This document shows, in pieces, positions 61,522 to 64,000 of a stretch of 64,000 nucleotides of DNA. A model generated the notes under the pieces. That model was given only the letters and a program-made list of their open reading frames with translations, searched no databases and was not told the DNA's origin. The stretch is from Papiliotrema nemorosa (lineage: Eukaryota; Basidiomycota; Tremellomycetes; Tremellales; Rhynchogastremaceae), in the NCBI GenBank assembly GCA_032158125.1, contig JASKOT010000003.1, forward strand, positions 372,001 through 436,000, read 5' to 3'. The number at the start of each line of letters is the position of its first letter. Positions within the stretch are counted from its first letter, which is position 1. Position numbers and translations under genes: made by a program.

Positions 61522-63975
61522 ATGCGTATCCTAAACCTCGGGGTAGCCATACTTGCCAGCTTGGGTGTGACTCGCGCTTGGTCGGACGACAATGCGAATT
61601 ACACTTACGAGTACAACGCCGTGGCGGTCACGGGTGGTGGATACATTACCGGCCTGATCGCTCATCCAGCCGAGGAAAACCTCATGTACGCTCGAACCGA
61701 CATTGGGAGTTCGTATAGGTGGAATCAGACACTCAACAAGTGGATCCCCTTGACCGACTTTATAAGCCAGGAAGATTCGAATCTACTCGGAACGGAAGCG
61801 ATTGCACTGGATCCGAATGACACTTCACGCTTGTACCTCGCCCAAGGTCGATATCTCACCTCGAACAACTCTGCATTCTTCGTCTCGAGCGATAAAGGCG
61901 CGACCTTTGATGTCTACCCCGCTCCGTTTCCGATGGGCGCAAATGAGCTGGGGAGGAACAACGGGGAGAGACTCGCGGTCAACCCTTTTAATGGTCAGGA
62001 GCTATTCATGGGCACTCGGACCGAAGGTCTGTGGAAGAGTCAAGATGGAGCAAAGACTTGGTCAAACGTGACTGCGTTCCCGGAAGCTTTCGCCAATGGG
62101 ATAGGGATCTCATTCATCATCTTTGATCCCGCCCAAGAGGGTGTCATTTATGCAGGAGCGACCGCCCCTCAAGGTCTGTACCGCTCGACCGATGGCGGAG
62201 GTAGCTGGACACCGCTCCCTGGTCAGCCTGATTCGTGGAATGGCACTCAGCTCCCTTTCAATGCCACTTCAACACCGGCCAGTACCGCTCCTCAGCCGAT
62301 GAAGGCCATCCTCTCGCCTACCGGCTTGTTGTATGTTACGTTTGCCGACTTTCCAGGTCCGTATGGGGTCAACTATGGTGCGGTCATGAGCTACAATACT
62401 ACCTCGGACGTGTGGCGCGATATCACCCCGAACAACATGACTATCACTCCGCCCATTTACGAGCCTCAAGCAGCTCCTATTGGCGGATACTGCGGGATCA
62501 GCATGAGTCATACCGACCCCAACACCCTTGTCGTCACATCCCTAGATCGGGATCCGGGCCCAGCGCTGGACAGTCTATACCTGACGCGAGACGGCGGTAG
62601 TTCATGGACCGACATGTCACAGTTGAGTACGCCAGGTGGGGTCAATGCGACCGGGGGCTACTGGGGTCACCCAATCTCCCAAGCGGCATTGCAGAACGGT
62701 ACAGCCGTTCCATGGTTGAGCTTCGATTGGTCTCATGGATGGGGCGGATATGGTGCTCCGTCACCTATCTACGGTCTTGCAAAGTTTGGATGGTGGATGA
62801 CGGCTTTGCTCATGTCGCCCTGGGACGATAACAAGGTCATGTACGGCACGGGAGCCACCATTTGGGCCTCGGACGATCTGCTCAAATCTGGAGATAGCTT
62901 GTCGATGCCCGATTGGTATATCAAGGCTCAAGGTATCGAGGAGACTTTCTGCCTGGCCATGTCTTCACCTAAAGATGGAGCGCATCTGTTGTCCGGTTTC
63001 GGCGATATCAACGGGATGGTACATACCGACCTTGACACGCCGCAGCCCATGTACTCCCTACCTGTTGCCTCGAATCTCGACAGCCTCGACTACGCCGGTA
63101 ATGACCCTATGATGGTCGTCCGACTGGGGCAGAATCAACTGCCTAATAACGATACGGTCGGTTGTCAAATTGGGTCCATCTCGACTGACGGTGGGTACAA
63201 CTGGACGACATTTGGGTCCTGTCAACCCATGGTCAATTCCACTTTTACTCGAGTGGGCACCATCGCCCTTGATGCTGCGGGCACTTGCCTCGTCTGGTCA
63301 GCCGGAAACAACAATGTCGAAGGCGTCACACCGTTCAGCAACGCTTCAGGTCCTTACTACTCGCCGGACCACGGTAAAACATGGAACGAGCCGAAAGGTC
63401 TTACCGTTCAGACACCCAACATCACCTCGGACAAGGTACAACCCGGCACCTTCTACAGTTATACTTATGGCGTTTGGTACCTCAGTACCGATGGGGGAAA
63501 GACATATACCGCGACCAACGGGACGGATGTTGGATTGCCCGCATCCAATGGGGCTTTACCCGTTGTGGATCCTTATCAAGCAGGTCATGTGTACTTGCCT
63601 CTAGGCGACCAGGGTATCTACTACACCTCAAACTACGGCAAGAACTGGACCCGAACTACATCGGAGGGTGTCACACCGTACCTCTTCACCGTAGGAGCAG
63701 CAGCTCCAGGACCGGACCACGCCACGCTCTACCTGTGGGGTTTGACCGAGAAAGGTGGAAAGACAGGGCTGTACAGATCGGATACAAATGGTGCTGGTTG
63801 GGTGAGGATCAACGATGACGCTCACCAGTATGGAGGCCCTACTGTCATCCAAGGGGACCCCAGGGTGTATGGGAGGGTCTTCTTTGGAACTGGGGGGAGG
63901 GGAATCGTCAGAGCGGATATAACCGCCGATAAGAGCATGGCAGGTGGGGTGCTACCAGGTACTGGAGGAATCTAG
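61522..63975 (+). CDS. Secreted GH74 xyloglucanase
   Basis: An intronless gene of 817 residues. The ATG at 61522 gives signal peptide MRILNLGVAILASLGVTRAW. The mature protein is the double seven-bladed propeller of GH74: YNAVAVTGGGYITGLIAHP, YARTDIGSSYRWN, GTEAIALDPND, SSDKGATFDVYPAPFPMGAN and GRNNGERLAVNP, with repeated Asp-box (S-x-D-x-G-x-x-W) motifs such as STDGGGSWTPL, TRDGGSSWTDM, STDGGYNWTTF and SPDHGKTWNEP. It ends KSMAGGVLPGTGGI at 63975, with no C-terminal cellulose-binding module. Endo-xyloglucanase is the expected activity, with a chain-end-specific mode as the alternative. Many N-glycosylation sites (NxT/S) are visible. The enzyme implies growth on plant wall hemicellulose. Confidence 0.95.
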   Translation: MRILNLGVAILASLGVTRAWSDDNANYTYEYNAVAVTGGGYITGLIAHPAEENLMYARTDIGSSYRWNQTLNKWIPLTDFISQEDSNLLGTEAIALDPNDTSRLYLAQGRYLTSNNSAFFVSSDKGATFDVYPAPFPMGANELGRNNGERLAVNPFNGQELFMGTRTEGLWKSQDGAKTWSNVTAFPEAFANGIGISFIIFDPAQEGVIYAGATAPQGLYRSTDGGGSWTPLPGQPDSWNGTQLPFNATSTPASTAPQPMKAILSPTGLLYVTFADFPGPYGVNYGAVMSYNTTSDVWRDITPNNMTITPPIYEPQAAPIGGYCGISMSHTDPNTLVVTSLDRDPGPALDSLYLTRDGGSSWTDMSQLSTPGGVNATGGYWGHPISQAALQNGTAVPWLSFDWSHGWGGYGAPSPIYGLAKFGWWMTALLMSPWDDNKVMYGTGATIWASDDLLKSGDSLSMPDWYIKAQGIEETFCLAMSSPKDGAHLLSGFGDINGMVHTDLDTPQPMYSLPVASNLDSLDYAGNDPMMVVRLGQNQLPNNDTVGCQIGSISTDGGYNWTTFGSCQPMVNSTFTRVGTIALDAAGTCLVWSAGNNNVEGVTPFSNASGPYYSPDHGKTWNEPKGLTVQTPNITSDKVQPGTFYSYTYGVWYLSTDGGKTYTATNGTDVGLPASNGALPVVDPYQAGHVYLPLGDQGIYYTSNYGKNWTRTTSEGVTPYLFTVGAAAPGPDHATLYLWGLTEKGGKTGLYRSDTNGAGWVRINDDAHQYGGPTVIQGDPRVYGRVFFGTGGRGIVRADITADKSMAGGVLPGTGGI

Positions 63976-64000
63976 CTAGAAGTCGCACTATCAGAAGACT

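Noticed and set aside
10956..63975. Possible CAZyme gene cluster (GH16, GH39-like, GH128, GH74)
   Set aside because: The genes are spread over 50 kb with many housekeeping genes between them; only the GH39-like and GH128 genes are neighbours, so co-regulation as a cluster is not supported.

Overview
The window is nuclear DNA of a basidiomycetous fungus, most likely a yeast of the Tremellomycetes (Cryptococcus/Kwoniella relatives). The evidence is direct: dense intron-rich genes with GTRNGT donors and CTNAC/CTNAT branch sites, introns mostly 32-50 nt, short intergenic gaps, and a complete gene of DNMT5 architecture (chromodomain + cytosine methyltransferase + SNF2/RING), which is typical of that group. 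The genus cannot be settled from sequence alone. I see no transposon, rRNA, CRISPR array or convincing tRNA.

Layout. 1-200: start of a truncated minus-strand gene. 1.4-3.9 kb: vacuolar-type Ca2+/H+ exchanger. 4.3-10.6 kb: proteasome assembly chaperone 2, mitochondrial glutamyl-tRNA synthetase, mitoribosome GTPase MTG1 and the MCT-1/TMA20 translation factor, arranged as divergent and convergent pairs. 10.9-12.4 kb: secreted GH16 glucanase. 12.4-14.9 kb: poorly resolved stretch with an orphan ORF and a probable single-pass membrane protein. 15.0-20.5 kb: RFC1 and ORC2 head to head. 21.0-26.5 kb: three genes for secreted proteins (Gly/Asn/Gln-repeat protein, GH39-like hydrolase, GH128-like protein with an in-frame stop). 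26.9-29.1 kb: SNM1/Artemis-like nuclease. 29.3-37.0 kb: DNMT5. 37.4-41 kb: F-box protein and 6-phosphogluconate dehydrogenase. 41.9-45.9 kb: bZIP factor, hexose-6-phosphate epimerase, p23/Sba1. 46.1-51.3 kb: unknown coiled-coil protein, RNA polymerase I subunit RPA43, mitoribosomal bS16m. 51.6-60.8 kb: CAND1 and the TRAPPII subunit TRS130. 61.5-64 kb: secreted GH74 xyloglucanase.

Themes. Genome replication and its epigenetic copying recur: RFC1 and ORC2 share one short promoter with an ACGCGT (MCB-type) box, and DNMT5, the maintenance DNA methyltransferase, has two ACGCGT boxes within 140 bp of its start codon. A second theme is mitochondrial translation (EARS2, MTG1, bS16m). A third is extracellular polysaccharide degradation or wall remodelling (GH16, GH39-like, GH128, GH74), which suggests a saprotrophic, plant-associated lifestyle. 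The secreted-protein genes also carry the shortest introns (32-35 nt).

Exon boundaries were read by eye from splice consensus and from frame continuity against remembered family motifs. Gene ends are firm where a start or stop codon is stated. Internal exon maps of the longest genes (RFC1, DNMT5, CAND1, TRS130) are only approximate.
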